A DNA stretch of 64,000 bases from contig NZ_JAMLJK010000001.1 of NCBI RefSeq assembly GCF_023700005.1, positions 893,366 to 957,365 on the forward strand, given 5' to 3'. How positions within the stretch are numbered: position 1 is the stretch's first letter; every line of letters begins with the position of its first letter. The DNA comes from Larsenimonas rhizosphaerae. Its GTDB lineage: Bacteria; Pseudomonadota; Gammaproteobacteria; Pseudomonadales; Halomonadaceae. The notes below the pieces were generated by a model that saw only the letters and a program-made list of their open reading frames with translations, had not been told where the DNA came from and made no database searches. The position numbers and the translations under genes are program-made. Positions 16,702 through 24,395 of this stretch are shown in pieces.

Positions 16702-17997
16702 ATGAGCAAGATATTCATTCGACTTGTGATGCTCCTGGCAGTTTTACTGACTTCGCAAACTGCGTCAGCGGCCATTGAGCCTAATGGTGTCTTGGATGAA
16801 GTGGCCGTGCGTTTCATGACGGCCAGTGCTACTTGGGGCACGGTAATTACAAGCTATGCCGCCTGGCTGTTCTGGACGCTGGGCACTATATCCCTTGTTT
16901 GGACTGGCGGGACCTTAATCCTTAAACAAGCGGATATAAGGGAGTTCTTTGCCGAGTTCGTGCGCTTCATTCTGACGTTTGGTTTCTTTCTCTGGTTGCT
17001 CAGAAACGGCCCAGACTTTGCGACGTCAATCATCGACTCGTTGAGAATGATCGGTGCTCAAGCCGGTGGCCTTCCGAGAGATCTAACCCCGTCAGAGCCT
17101 ATTAGTATTGCGTTCGACATTATTGTGAAAGCTGGTGAGTCCTACAGCATCACAAGCCCGATAGATAACTTGTCTATCTTCTTAATCACGCTGGCAATTT
17201 TGGCCTGTATGGGGGTAGTGGCGGCCAATGTGTTGTTGGCCTTGGTGACGGCTTGGATATTGATCTATGCCGGTGTCTTCGTGCTGGGGTTTGGTGGTTC
17301 GCGTTGGACTTCAGATATAGCAATCAACTACTTCAAAAGCGTATTGGGCGTTGCTTTGAAGTTGATGACAATGACGTTGCTCATTGGCATTGCCATGTCG
17401 ATCATGGACGGTTTCTATGCCGATCTATCCAATGATGCCCCTATGCGTGAACTGCTGGTGATCTTTGTCGTTTCACTGGTTCTTGTGATGCTCATTCACT
17501 CGGTTCCCAATGTGGTCGCCAGCCTGGTTCCTGGAGGCGGCGCGGCGGCAGGTGCTGGCAGTATCAGTGCCGGAGCGATGGCCGGAGCGGCTGTTGCCAC
17601 TGGCGGTATGGCTGCCGGTGCAGCAATGGCTACCGCCGGCGGTGCGTCTGCTATTCAGGCTGCATTTGCAAAAGCAGGTGAGAACGTAGCGAACAATACT
17701 GACGTTATGTCGAGCCTGGGCGGAGCATTTAGCGGTGGCGGCGACTCTGATGAAGCTGGCTCATTTTCCCAAGCGTCCGGCCAATCTTCTAGCGGTGGCG
17801 AATCCTCTGGCGGCGGCTTTAAAGGCAGCGCTGTAAAAGCTGGTCGTATTGCAGCGGATACCGGTGCAAATTTGATGAGGGGTATGGGTGATATGGCCGG
17901 GGATCGGATTGGCCGAACTGCTGGAGGTCGTCTAGCCAGCTCGATCCGAAACAGTACGAAAGATAACGGGGATGACGACGACAAGGAGGGCGACTGA
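16702..17997 (+). CDS. trbL: Conjugal transfer membrane protein TrbL
   Basis: This is a 431-residue VirB6-like polytopic inner-membrane protein. It has a cleavable-type N-terminal signal (LLTSQTASAA) and about six membrane segments to residue 275. A long Gly/Ala/Ser-rich tail follows (GAGSISAGAMAGAAVATGG and on), ending in a charged terminus (DDDDKEGD). This layout is typical of TrbL. It starts 2 bases after trbK and its end overlaps the next gene by 26 bases. Without the remaining trb genes it cannot build a channel alone; a helper plasmid would be needed if it is used. Confidence 0.9.
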   Translation: MSKIFIRLVMLLAVLLTSQTASAAIEPNGVLDEVAVRFMTASATWGTVITSYAAWLFWTLGTISLVWTGGTLILKQADIREFFAEFVRFILTFGFFLWLLRNGPDFATSIIDSLRMIGAQAGGLPRDLTPSEPISIAFDIIVKAGESYSITSPIDNLSIFLITLAILACMGVVAANVLLALVTAWILIYAGVFVLGFGGSRWTSDIAINYFKSVLGVALKLMTMTLLIGIAMSIMDGFYADLSNDAPMRELLVIFVVSLVLVMLIHSVPNVVASLVPGGGAAAGAGSISAGAMAGAAVATGGMAAGAAMATAGGASAIQAAFAKAGENVANNTDVMSSLGGAFSGGGDSDEAGSFSQASGQSSSGGESSGGGFKGSAVKAGRIAADTGANLMRGMGDMAGDRIGRTAGGRLASSIRNSTKDNGDDDDKEGD

Positions 17998-18250
17998 CGA
18001 CGCTTCCCCTGCATTTGACAACGATAGCTTAGGCGGTGGCGGCACTGGCTGGATGAATCAAACCGGCGGCTTTGATGGCCTATCCAGTGAGGACCAAGAA
18101 GAAGCCCGCCAAGCACACGCAGAATGGCAAGAGCGCGACCCGGAAAAGCACACCTTCGACGTTGAGGATTACGTTTCGTATGCCCAGGAACGTCAGCAGG
18201 AGCGAAATAGCGAGATTGCCAGCTTTGTTAAAAAAGGCCGCATGGCCTAA
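17972..18250 (+). CDS. Small acidic hypothetical protein of the transfer operon
   Basis: This is a 92-residue soluble protein rich in Asp, Glu, Gln and Gly, with no signal or membrane segment and no recognised domain. Its first 26 bases overlap trbL and the ATG lies in the ACGACAAGGAGG-containing end of trbL, consistent with coupled translation. The Gly/Asn-rich middle (GGGGTGWMNQTGGFDGL) is followed by charged helix. Its place between trbL and traJ suggests a transfer accessory role, which is inference only. Confidence 0.6.
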   Translation: MTTTRRATDDASPAFDNDSLGGGGTGWMNQTGGFDGLSSEDQEEARQAHAEWQERDPEKHTFDVEDYVSYAQERQQERNSEIASFVKKGRMA

Positions 18251-18270
18251 CTAGATAAGGATTACTGATT

Positions 18271-18525
18271 ATGGAGTTTAACTTTCCACCCCAAAACCTT
18301 GCGGAGGTATTTGGTTTCTTCGCAGTGATGTTCATTGTGATGCTGGCCTTCTATTTTTGGGGGCAGTGGCTGCACAACACCGGACACGGCCCGAAGATGA
18401 AAGCCATTGCCGACAAAATGGAGGTATTCCAAAACAGGTTGGCCGGGCGTGCTTACAAGGACATGACGAGATCGGTCGATCAAATCGACAAAATGAGACG
18501 CTGGCCGTTTGGCCGACGCAAGTAG
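18271..18525 (+). CDS. Small single-span membrane protein of the transfer operon
   Basis: This is an 84-residue protein with one clear transmembrane helix (about 12-32, VFGFFAVMFIVMLAFYFWG). A basic amphipathic C-terminal half follows, ending RRWPFGRRK, so the C-terminus should face the cytoplasm. It starts 20 bases after the previous gene and has the same strand and codon style as the trb genes. It is not recognised as a named family. A perfect 10-bp palindrome follows its stop codon. Confidence 0.6.
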   Translation: MEFNFPPQNLAEVFGFFAVMFIVMLAFYFWGQWLHNTGHGPKMKAIADKMEVFQNRLAGRAYKDMTRSVDQIDKMRRWPFGRRK

Positions 18526-18537
18526 TTAGAAAGCACA

Positions 18538-18563
18538 CGGGCCGGTGATGGTGCACCGGCCCG
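18538..18563 (+). repeat. Perfect 10-bp inverted repeat between transfer genes
   Basis: CGGGCCGGTG (18538-18547) pairs with CACCGGCCCG (18554-18563) around a 6-base loop, 12 bases after a stop codon and 35 before the next ATG. No U-tract follows, so a protein site or weak attenuator is as likely as a terminator. Confidence 0.6.
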
Positions 18564-18597
18564 CATTTCCACATACCACCTGACAGAGAGGTGACAC

Positions 18598-18825
18598 ATG
18601 ACAACCACACATAATATCGAAGTTCAGAACGTAATTCATCAGGCCGCGACCAAGTTGGCTGCCCTGGAGTTCATCGACCAGGAAACCGCCCGGCAGATTT
18701 CGCCCGTTGCGGAAGCCGTCGCCAATATGTTCACGATCCTGTACTACCAGGCTGAAACTGGTCGAGCGACACCGGAGGACTTCCAGGAGGCGTTGGACAC
18801 TATCCGCCAGGTAACAAGGAGGTAA
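18598..18825 (+). CDS. Small hypothetical protein upstream of traJ
   Basis: This is a 75-residue, mostly helical soluble protein (ATKLAALEFIDQETARQISPVAE...) with no recognised family. AGAGAGGTG precedes the ATG at good spacing. The stop is 8 bases before traJ, so the two are probably co-translated and it may be part of the same relaxosome or regulatory unit. RP4 has no equivalent at this position. Confidence 0.6.
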   Translation: MTTTHNIEVQNVIHQAATKLAALEFIDQETARQISPVAEAVANMFTILYYQAETGRATPEDFQEALDTIRQVTRR

Positions 18826-18833
18826 GGCAAAAG

Positions 18834-19211
18834 ATGATGAACGATAAGGCAAAACGAATAACGAGGAAGAGCAGTACGCCTATCAAGGTGTACTGCTTAC
18901 CTGAGGAAAAGGAGCATATCGAGGCGCAAGCAAAGCGAGCAGGCATGAGCGCTGCGCGTTATCTGCGCGAGGTTGGCCAGGGCTACAAGATCAAGGGTGT
19001 AGTCGATTGTGAGCAGGTACGGGAGTTGGCTCGAATCAACGGCGATCTTGGCCGTTTGGGTGGCCTATTGAAGCTATGGCTGACCGATGACGTGCGAACT
19101 GCCCAGTTTGGCCAGTCAACAATCCTTGCTGTTCTCAGTAAGATCGAGGCGACGCAGGAGGAAATGGGAAAGGTTATGACCAAGGTTGTTATGCCTAGGT
19201 CTGAATTATGA
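18834..19211 (+). CDS. traJ: Relaxosome protein TraJ (oriT-binding)
   Basis: This 125-residue protein closely follows RP4 TraJ. After a basic N-terminus come IKVYCLPEEKEHIEAQAKRAG, VGQGYKIKGVVD and the hallmark VRELARINGDLGRLGGLLKL with WLTDD. TraJ binds the oriT inverted repeat and recruits the TraI relaxase. AAGGAGG lies upstream; ATG 18834 or 18837 could start it. In RP4 traJ directly follows oriT and overlaps traI. Here oriT lies 3.2 kb upstream beyond trbJKL, and traJ is followed by a terminator, with no traI. The element thus supplies the site and TraJ but not the relaxase. Confidence 0.93.
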   Translation: MMNDKAKRITRKSSTPIKVYCLPEEKEHIEAQAKRAGMSAARYLREVGQGYKIKGVVDCEQVRELARINGDLGRLGGLLKLWLTDDVRTAQFGQSTILAVLSKIEATQEEMGKVMTKVVMPRSEL

Positions 19212-19233
19212 AGCTGAGAACGGACTCAATACT

Positions 19234-19265
19234 AAGATAAGGCGGTGCAGCCCGCCTTATCTTTG
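19234..19265. terminator. Bidirectional terminator between traJ and the HEPN gene
   Basis: The perfect 12-bp stem AAGATAAGGCGG / CCGCCTTATCTT with a 6-base loop is flanked by T-rich and A-rich ends and lies between convergent stop codons. Confidence 0.85.
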
Positions 19266-19267
19266 AT

Positions 19268-20962
19268 TTAATCTTTTAATGGGACGCCCATTGGCAAGTA
19301 TATCTTATCATTAGGGCGCTTTTTTTCTTCGAAGTGGATGGATAGCGATAGATAAATAATTGAGTTTCTTGCCAGTTTTATTAGCGTCATTAGCCGGGAC
19401 TCAAATTGACTTATAGGTATTAATAGAGAATGTGAGCTTAATTTTTTCTTTTCATAAAGATCCGATTCGAGCTTTTTTAGGTCGGATTCTATTGCTTTGG
19501 ATTCTTCAGGGGGCAAGGGGGATTGTAACTTCTCCCTTATTTTTTTAATCTCTAGATTAAGTTTTTCTAATTCAATATCATGATAACTGTTATGTGAGGT
19601 CGTAATATCATAACCGAAATCATCTACTATTTTAAGTGATCTATGCTCCATGGCATTCCTAATTTCAGAAAATGCCTTAGCGTCTGGGTCTATCCACTTT
19701 GAAACAGATGAAGTGTTTTTAACGTCGCGAATATCTTTTAATATGTAAAATAAAGCATGAATAAAATGATTGTCGCTAGTCCCTAGCTTTTTATTTGGCT
19801 TCCAATTTTTTCTCCAGTTGCTTGACTTGAAGTCTCGAAATAGATTGTCAATGCTTATCATGTTGTCATCTTTGATATCGTTAAGATCAAAAAAGCGACT
19901 TAGTAAATAAGCGATTTTGTCGAATAATGAATAAAGTATCCGGAATGATGTTTTGTAATGACTGATTTTTAGGTTGTTTATCGAGTGAGACATGTCGTCA
20001 ACATGTCGATATGTTGAGTTGTAGAAGTGTTGTTCTTCATCAGGTATGCTGTGGGCAGTAAAAAACAAGTAGCGTGCGTAGCAGTAGTCATTTTTTATTT
20101 CATCGAAGTTGCCATGATACGCTAGCTCTTCTTGCATGGTGAGTGTTGAGTTTATGGATTGAGAGAAAGAAGGAAGAGCAAGAACATCCTGATGGGATAT
20201 TTCAAAATCGCAGACATCATTTAGGTCGTTAATAAATAGTTTGTTCTTTGCGCACCATTGTAGATATTGTTTTTCCTTTCTCGTTTTTGAGCTGTTATAC
20301 TCTTCTGAAAAGTAATCGAAGGAAGATTCCTCAAAGTTCTCCTCGAACCATTCCTTGAATCTAATTAAATACCCATCCCCCTCCAAATCGACTCTGTGTT
20401 CAGGATATAGTTCTTCGATATTATCTGCGGCCTCTTTGGTAAGCCTGTAGGCGATAAAATAGTGATACTCTTTGTGCCCGTTGTCATATAGAGATTCGCC
20501 AAGAAAGAGCTGGTTTCTAGCCTTTGATGCAATCGCTTCTATTTTTCTATTTATAGCTATGGCTTCATCATAAAAAGGTATGCAACATAAAACCCTTCCT
20601 TGAGAAGAAAGGTGGTTAGCCAAGTTAGTTAGAACCATCGACTTAAGGTTATTAAATGCCTGAATATTTTCAGGTATTTCATTCCAGTCAGGTTTTGGTA
20701 TTCTGTGAAGAGATTGTCTGTAATAGATTATGGCTTTCATTAGGTCGTCTGAGTGCCATTCAACCCTCCGAGCCTCGTAAAGTACGGAATAGCAGTTTGC
20801 TATTGTGTAAAGGTAATGAGCCTCATAAAGAGGGTGTTCAAAATCAAAATCTTTTGGTGTCAATCTCTCAATAAGACTTTCCAGAGCTTCATAGTCTCTG
20901 TTTAGTATATGTAAATCAGCCTCTTCACTTAAATCGTTAATCTCATCTATTGTCATGACCAT
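19268..20962 (-). CDS. LA2681-type HEPN-domain protein with TPR-like N-terminus
   Basis: This is a 564-residue AT-rich gene. The N-terminal half has TPR-like helical hairpins (for example NCYSVLYEARRVEW..., LTNLANHLSSQGR...FYDEAIAI). The C-terminal part carries a HEPN signature with R435-N-A-M-E-H440 in FSEIRNAMEHRSL, matching the R-x4-H motif of metal-independent RNases. It is closest in layout to the LA2681-like HEPN family. Such proteins often act as abortive-infection or toxin RNases. GGAG is 6 bases before the ATG. No obvious antitoxin gene neighbours it; the small gene at 21087 is divergent. An RNase function is inferred from the motif. Confidence 0.72.
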   Translation of the reverse strand: MVMTIDEINDLSEEADLHILNRDYEALESLIERLTPKDFDFEHPLYEAHYLYTIANCYSVLYEARRVEWHSDDLMKAIIYYRQSLHRIPKPDWNEIPENIQAFNNLKSMVLTNLANHLSSQGRVLCCIPFYDEAIAINRKIEAIASKARNQLFLGESLYDNGHKEYHYFIAYRLTKEAADNIEELYPEHRVDLEGDGYLIRFKEWFEENFEESSFDYFSEEYNSSKTRKEKQYLQWCAKNKLFINDLNDVCDFEISHQDVLALPSFSQSINSTLTMQEELAYHGNFDEIKNDYCYARYLFFTAHSIPDEEQHFYNSTYRHVDDMSHSINNLKISHYKTSFRILYSLFDKIAYLLSRFFDLNDIKDDNMISIDNLFRDFKSSNWRKNWKPNKKLGTSDNHFIHALFYILKDIRDVKNTSSVSKWIDPDAKAFSEIRNAMEHRSLKIVDDFGYDITTSHNSYHDIELEKLNLEIKKIREKLQSPLPPEESKAIESDLKKLESDLYEKKKLSSHSLLIPISQFESRLMTLIKLARNSIIYLSLSIHFEEKKRPNDKIYLPMGVPLKD

Positions 20963-21086
20963 GAAGAGCTCCTTTTGTCATTTAATATTGACAATTTACC
21001 AGTTATCATAAAGCTACAGAATTTTTTTATTTTGCTAAAAAATATACACTGAGCAACTGATTCTTAGTATAAGTTTGAGAGGCGGT

Positions 21087-21296
21087 ATGAGCGAGCAAGA
21101 GTGCCGAGCGTCACAGGCATCGGCTGCAGAGGTCAAGGCAGAGAGTATGCGTTGGTCTCTGGAGCAGGCTGAAGGGGGCGAATCCGTAGTGCGTTGGTTG
21201 ACCCCTGAGGAGCGGCAAGAGCTGCGCAGTGACATGGCAGAGGCATCTGCCTGGGCTCGGACTGAGCTGCGGAAGCGCAGAGCTGCAAAAAAGTAG
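21087..21296 (+). CDS. Small charged hypothetical protein at the element's right end
   Basis: This is a 69-residue hydrophilic, helix-rich protein (ending WARTELRKRRAAKK) starting at ATG 21087 with AGAGG a few bases upstream. It is divergent from the HEPN gene and sits just inside the right arm-type repeats and att core. No family is recognised. It might be an antitoxin-like partner or a DNA-associated protein of the element, but nothing in the sequence decides this. Confidence 0.45.
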   Translation: MSEQECRASQASAAEVKAESMRWSLEQAEGGESVVRWLTPEERQELRSDMAEASAWARTELRKRRAAKK

Positions 21297-21310
21297 CAAA
21301 AATTCTTCGT

Positions 21311-21330
21311 GTGGTATAGTTTATGGTATT
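21311..21330 (+). repeat. Right-end copies of the RTGGTAT motif
   Basis: GTGGTATA (21311-21318) and ATGGTATT (21323-21330) repeat the motif found five times beside the integrase. They lie about 60 bases inside the right att core, as a second arm of recombinase sites would. Confidence 0.55.
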
Positions 21331-21390
21331 GCTAGATTGGTTATTTATAAGTTACTGAATTGTATGAATATATTGTTCCTATTTATATTA

Positions 21391-21404
21391 GAGTGGGAGT
21401 GATC
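21391..21404 (+). other. attR core of the guaA element
   Basis: GAGTGGGAGTGATC matches the guaA-end core at 7352-7365 in 13 of 14 bases. The base composition changes from AT-rich to GC-rich immediately to the right. Together with the arm motifs this defines an element of about 14.05 kb. Confidence 0.7.
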
Positions 21405-21478
21405 GTCTGATGATCCCTTCTCGCTGAGGTGACGCCGCCCGGTTGCACTTCAATGACATGAACTGAGCGCTGTGTGCA

Positions 21479-21516
21479 AAAAAGCCTTTCTGGCCATCAG
21501 GTCGGAAGGGCTTTTT
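21479..21516 (+). terminator. Hairpin with flanking A and T tracts
   Basis: AAAAAGCCTTTC pairs with GAAGGGCTTTTT (one G.T) across 14 bases. It resembles a rho-independent terminator with no clear gene in front; it may be a leftover of the pre-insertion chromosome. Confidence 0.55.
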
Positions 21517-21664
21517 CGTGTAAGTGGTAGCTACCAGCGGCAAGTTACCGTGGTGCGAGCAGTCCGGCGCCGTTCAGCTCGTCATGCAATCGCCGGGATG
21601 AGCATGGTAGCCCGGCTCGGGATGCACTTCGTGGAGCAAGGGACAGGAGCGTGATGGCGCCGTG

Positions 21665-22564
21665 CTATTCAAGCGCCAGGTTGCCATCGTATTCAATGCG
21701 CCTGGGTTCACTTGTCACGGGGTCAATGAACTCCAGGCCCTTGGAGAGCAACTGCAAGGGGCGCGTGTAGTCGTCCGGCGAGAGCGGCTGCAGTACCGGA
21801 TAGTAGCGGTCATTCAGGATCGGCCAGCCGAGTGACTGCATGTGCACGCGCAACTGGTGACGGCGCCCGCTGACGGGATGTAGTTCGAACAGTGCCTGCG
21901 TGTCGGTTTGCTGCACGCAGCGAATCACCGAGTGGCTGTTGGCGTCACCTTCACTGACCCGCATGCGAAAGCGCTGCTCGTTTTTCTCGATGCGATTTTT
22001 TACGTCCCACTCTCGACCCACCCATGACTCATGGCCTTCTACCTCGGCGATGGCCTGATAGGTCTTGTGAATACGTCGTGACTTGAAGAGCTGGTGATAC
22101 TGCCCGCGGGTCTCGGGATTCAGCGAACAAAGCACCAGCCCTGCCGTCACTCGATCCAGACGATGCACTGCCTGAAGCGCCTCGATTCCCGTACTGTTGC
22201 GCAGACGCTGTTGCAGGCACTCGGTTACGTAGCGCCCGCCGGGCATGACGGGCAGAAAGTGCGGTTTGTAGGCCACCAGAATGTGCTCATCGCGATAGAC
22301 AATCTGCTCTGCGAAGGGAATGCTCGGCTCGCTGGCCACTTCGCGGTAATAGAACACGCGAAGTTGTGGCTTGAAGGGCGATGTCGGTGTAATCAAGACG
22401 CCGTCATCGCGATGTACCTTGCCGGTGGCCATGCGCTCTCGCCATGTCGCCTCACCGATGGCTGGAAACCTGAGCAGCAGATACTCAAGCACCGTCGACA
22501 CACCGGGATTGATCTGAGGCAGGCTCAGCCTTGAAGCGCGTTTGGAAATGGACATGTCATGCAT
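21665..22564 (-). CDS. RluA-family pseudouridine synthase
   Basis: This is a 299-residue RNA pseudouridine synthase. The catalytic segment AVHRLDRVTAGLVL contains the invariant Asp, and the RluA-family pattern HPVSGRRHQLRVHMQSLGWPILND follows. It isomerises uridine in rRNA or tRNA; the target cannot be told from sequence alone. The N-terminal part (LEYLLLRFPAIGEATWRERMATGKV) looks like a reduced S4-type domain. ATG 22564 is chosen; GTG 22567 and ATG 22552-22555 are alternatives with no decisive ribosome site. The GC-rich composition differs from the element to the left. Confidence 0.88.
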   Translation of the reverse strand: MHDMSISKRASRLSLPQINPGVSTVLEYLLLRFPAIGEATWRERMATGKVHRDDGVLITPTSPFKPQLRVFYYREVASEPSIPFAEQIVYRDEHILVAYKPHFLPVMPGGRYVTECLQQRLRNSTGIEALQAVHRLDRVTAGLVLCSLNPETRGQYHQLFKSRRIHKTYQAIAEVEGHESWVGREWDVKNRIEKNEQRFRMRVSEGDANSHSVIRCVQQTDTQALFELHPVSGRRHQLRVHMQSLGWPILNDRYYPVLQPLSPDDYTRPLQLLSKGLEFIDPVTSEPRRIEYDGNLALE

Positions 22565-22697
22565 CACAGGTTGGAAAGGGGCTGGGTGAAACGTGGTGAG
22601 AAAACCTCACACTCCAGGCGGCCACGCTAGTGTAACCGAGAGAGGCATGCGTGTCGGGCGAGACATGCTGGCGCCGGATAAGTGGGGCAATGCGCAA

Positions 22698-22722
22698 GAG
22701 GTGAGGTGAGGTGAGGTGAGGT
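22698..22722 (+). repeat. Five tandem GAGGT pentamers
   Basis: An uninterrupted (GAGGT)5 array, followed by GAGTG, lies between the RluA-type gene and the MFS gene. It is a potential slippage tract outside any gene. Confidence 0.8.
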
Positions 22723-22814
22723 GAGTGGGCCGTATCTGCGCCAGCTTGGTGAGGGTGACGGATAGGCATAAGGAAAGCAGGCGCCTGACATCCTGTGCCA
22801 GGCGCCCCGAGACG

Positions 22815-24029
22815 TTACGCGGTTGCCATGCTCAGGCGGGGCACCGGCCTGTCATTGATCGGAAGATGAATCAATGCCGAAATGAACGCCAGCGTGATCG
22901 CTGACCACCAGATCGGATCATAGGACCCGTAGTAGTCGTAGATGAAGCCACCGGCCCATGCGCCCAGAAAGCTGCCCAGCTGGTGAGAGAAAAACACCAG
23001 CCCGTAGAGTGTCGACAGATAACGAGCGCCAAAGATCTGACGAACCAGCCCGGATGTAATGGGCACGGTGCCCAGCCAGCAGAACCCGATGGCCGCGCCA
23101 AAGATGACCGCCGTCATGTCGGTGGTGGGCAGCACCACAAACGCACTGATCACGGCCGTACGCACCAGGTACAGCGCAGACATCACATAACGTTTGCTAT
23201 AGCGGTCTGCCATGGCGCCCCAGAAGTACGAGCCACCGATGTTGAATATGCCTACGTAGGCCAGCGCCATGGCCGCCGTTGAGGCCGAGATGTGCTTGTC
23301 CGCCAGATAACTGGGAAGGTGAGTGGCGATGAACATCACATGAAAACCACACACAAAGAAGCCGATATGAATCAACCAGTAGCCCCTGTGTGAGAAGGCT
23401 TCCTTCAGGGCGCCTTTCAGGGTCTGCAGGTCTTCCTGTAGGGGATGTGCGCTGTGTGTGTCCTGTTTTGCCGTCTTGATGAAAAATGCAAACAGCACCA
23501 TGAAACTGCACATGACAGCAAATATCTGCATGGCACCCTGCCAGTCGGAAATACTCAGCAGCGTCTGTGCCCCCGGAATCATTGCAAACATGCCAAAGGA
23601 GCCTGCTGCCGTGGTCAGGCCAAAGGCCTTGGCCGCGTGTTGTGCAGGCACCACTTTCGCAACGGCACCCAGAACGATCACGTAGCTGGTGGCACTCAAC
23701 CCAAAGCCGACAAGCACACCCAGTGACAGGAACATCATGGTGGGTTCGGTAGTAATGGAGGTCAGGTACAGACCCAGGGCGTACGCGATGGCGCCTGCAA
23801 CGATGATGCGCTTTGGCCCCCAGCGGTCAGCGGCCATGCCGACAAACGGCTGGAATGCCCCGAACAACAGGTTCTGCAATGCGATGGCAAAGCTGAAGAA
23901 CTCACGCCCCGTATGGAAGTAGTCGGAAATGGGCGTCATGAAAATGCCAAAGGACTGTCTGATCCCCAAGCTGGTAATCAGAATCCCTATACCGAGCCAG
24001 ACCAGGAGTGGAAACCGGAAAATAGTCAT
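22815..24029 (-). CDS. Major facilitator superfamily transporter (MCT/OFA-like)
   Basis: This is a 404-residue protein with about 12 membrane segments. The MFS signature loop between helices 2 and 3 reads GMAADRWGPKRI and its second-half counterpart is GAMADRYSKRYV. The N-terminal GIRQSFGIFMTPISDYF resembles the monocarboxylate/oxalate-formate branch, so a small organic anion is the likely substrate, but none can be named. It acts in the inner membrane. A LysR gene in the same direction lies 366 bases upstream and may control it. Confidence 0.85.
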   Translation of the reverse strand: MTIFRFPLLVWLGIGILITSLGIRQSFGIFMTPISDYFHTGREFFSFAIALQNLLFGAFQPFVGMAADRWGPKRIIVAGAIAYALGLYLTSITTEPTMMFLSLGVLVGFGLSATSYVIVLGAVAKVVPAQHAAKAFGLTTAAGSFGMFAMIPGAQTLLSISDWQGAMQIFAVMCSFMVLFAFFIKTAKQDTHSAHPLQEDLQTLKGALKEAFSHRGYWLIHIGFFVCGFHVMFIATHLPSYLADKHISASTAAMALAYVGIFNIGGSYFWGAMADRYSKRYVMSALYLVRTAVISAFVVLPTTDMTAVIFGAAIGFCWLGTVPITSGLVRQIFGARYLSTLYGLVFFSHQLGSFLGAWAGGFIYDYYGSYDPIWWSAITLAFISALIHLPINDRPVPRLSMATA

Positions 24030-24395
24030 AAGTTGCTCTTGTTATATGTTCAGTGATGGGAGTGCCTTTCGTTTACGCCTATTGTTTTTGTTCACCACTT
24101 TTAATGGCGTGCGCTGCCACTTTTTCCGTTGACCCTGGTAAATCATGGAAAAACCAATAACAGCCGCAAAATGGATAACAACGTCAGCAACCCGGGCGGG
24201 AAGTGCGCTGAAAAAGGTGCGTATATGCGCTTAACGACGAGCTTCACGCGAAGCGTAAAGAGTATCGGGGAGTGACTCAAATGATAAAAAGTGAAGTGAT
24301 CCATGCAGATTGTACATACACCACATCGGCCTTGCGGCGGGCCCCTGGCCCTTTAAAAAAGGGCCTTTGAATCAGCAGGATAGCCAGAACGAAGG
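24030..24395. other. Spacer upstream of the MFS gene
   Basis: This 366-base stretch separates two minus-strand genes. It should contain the MFS promoter and LysR binding sites. The only clear structure is the GGCCCTTT/AAAGGGCC hairpin at 24347-24365, 31 bases after the LysR stop, a possible terminator without a U-tract. Confidence 0.45.

Noticed and set aside
19208-19240. Short frame overlapping the traJ stop as a possible traI start
   Set aside because: It reads only about 10 codons (MKLRTDSILR) before a stop and does not resemble the TraI N-terminus.
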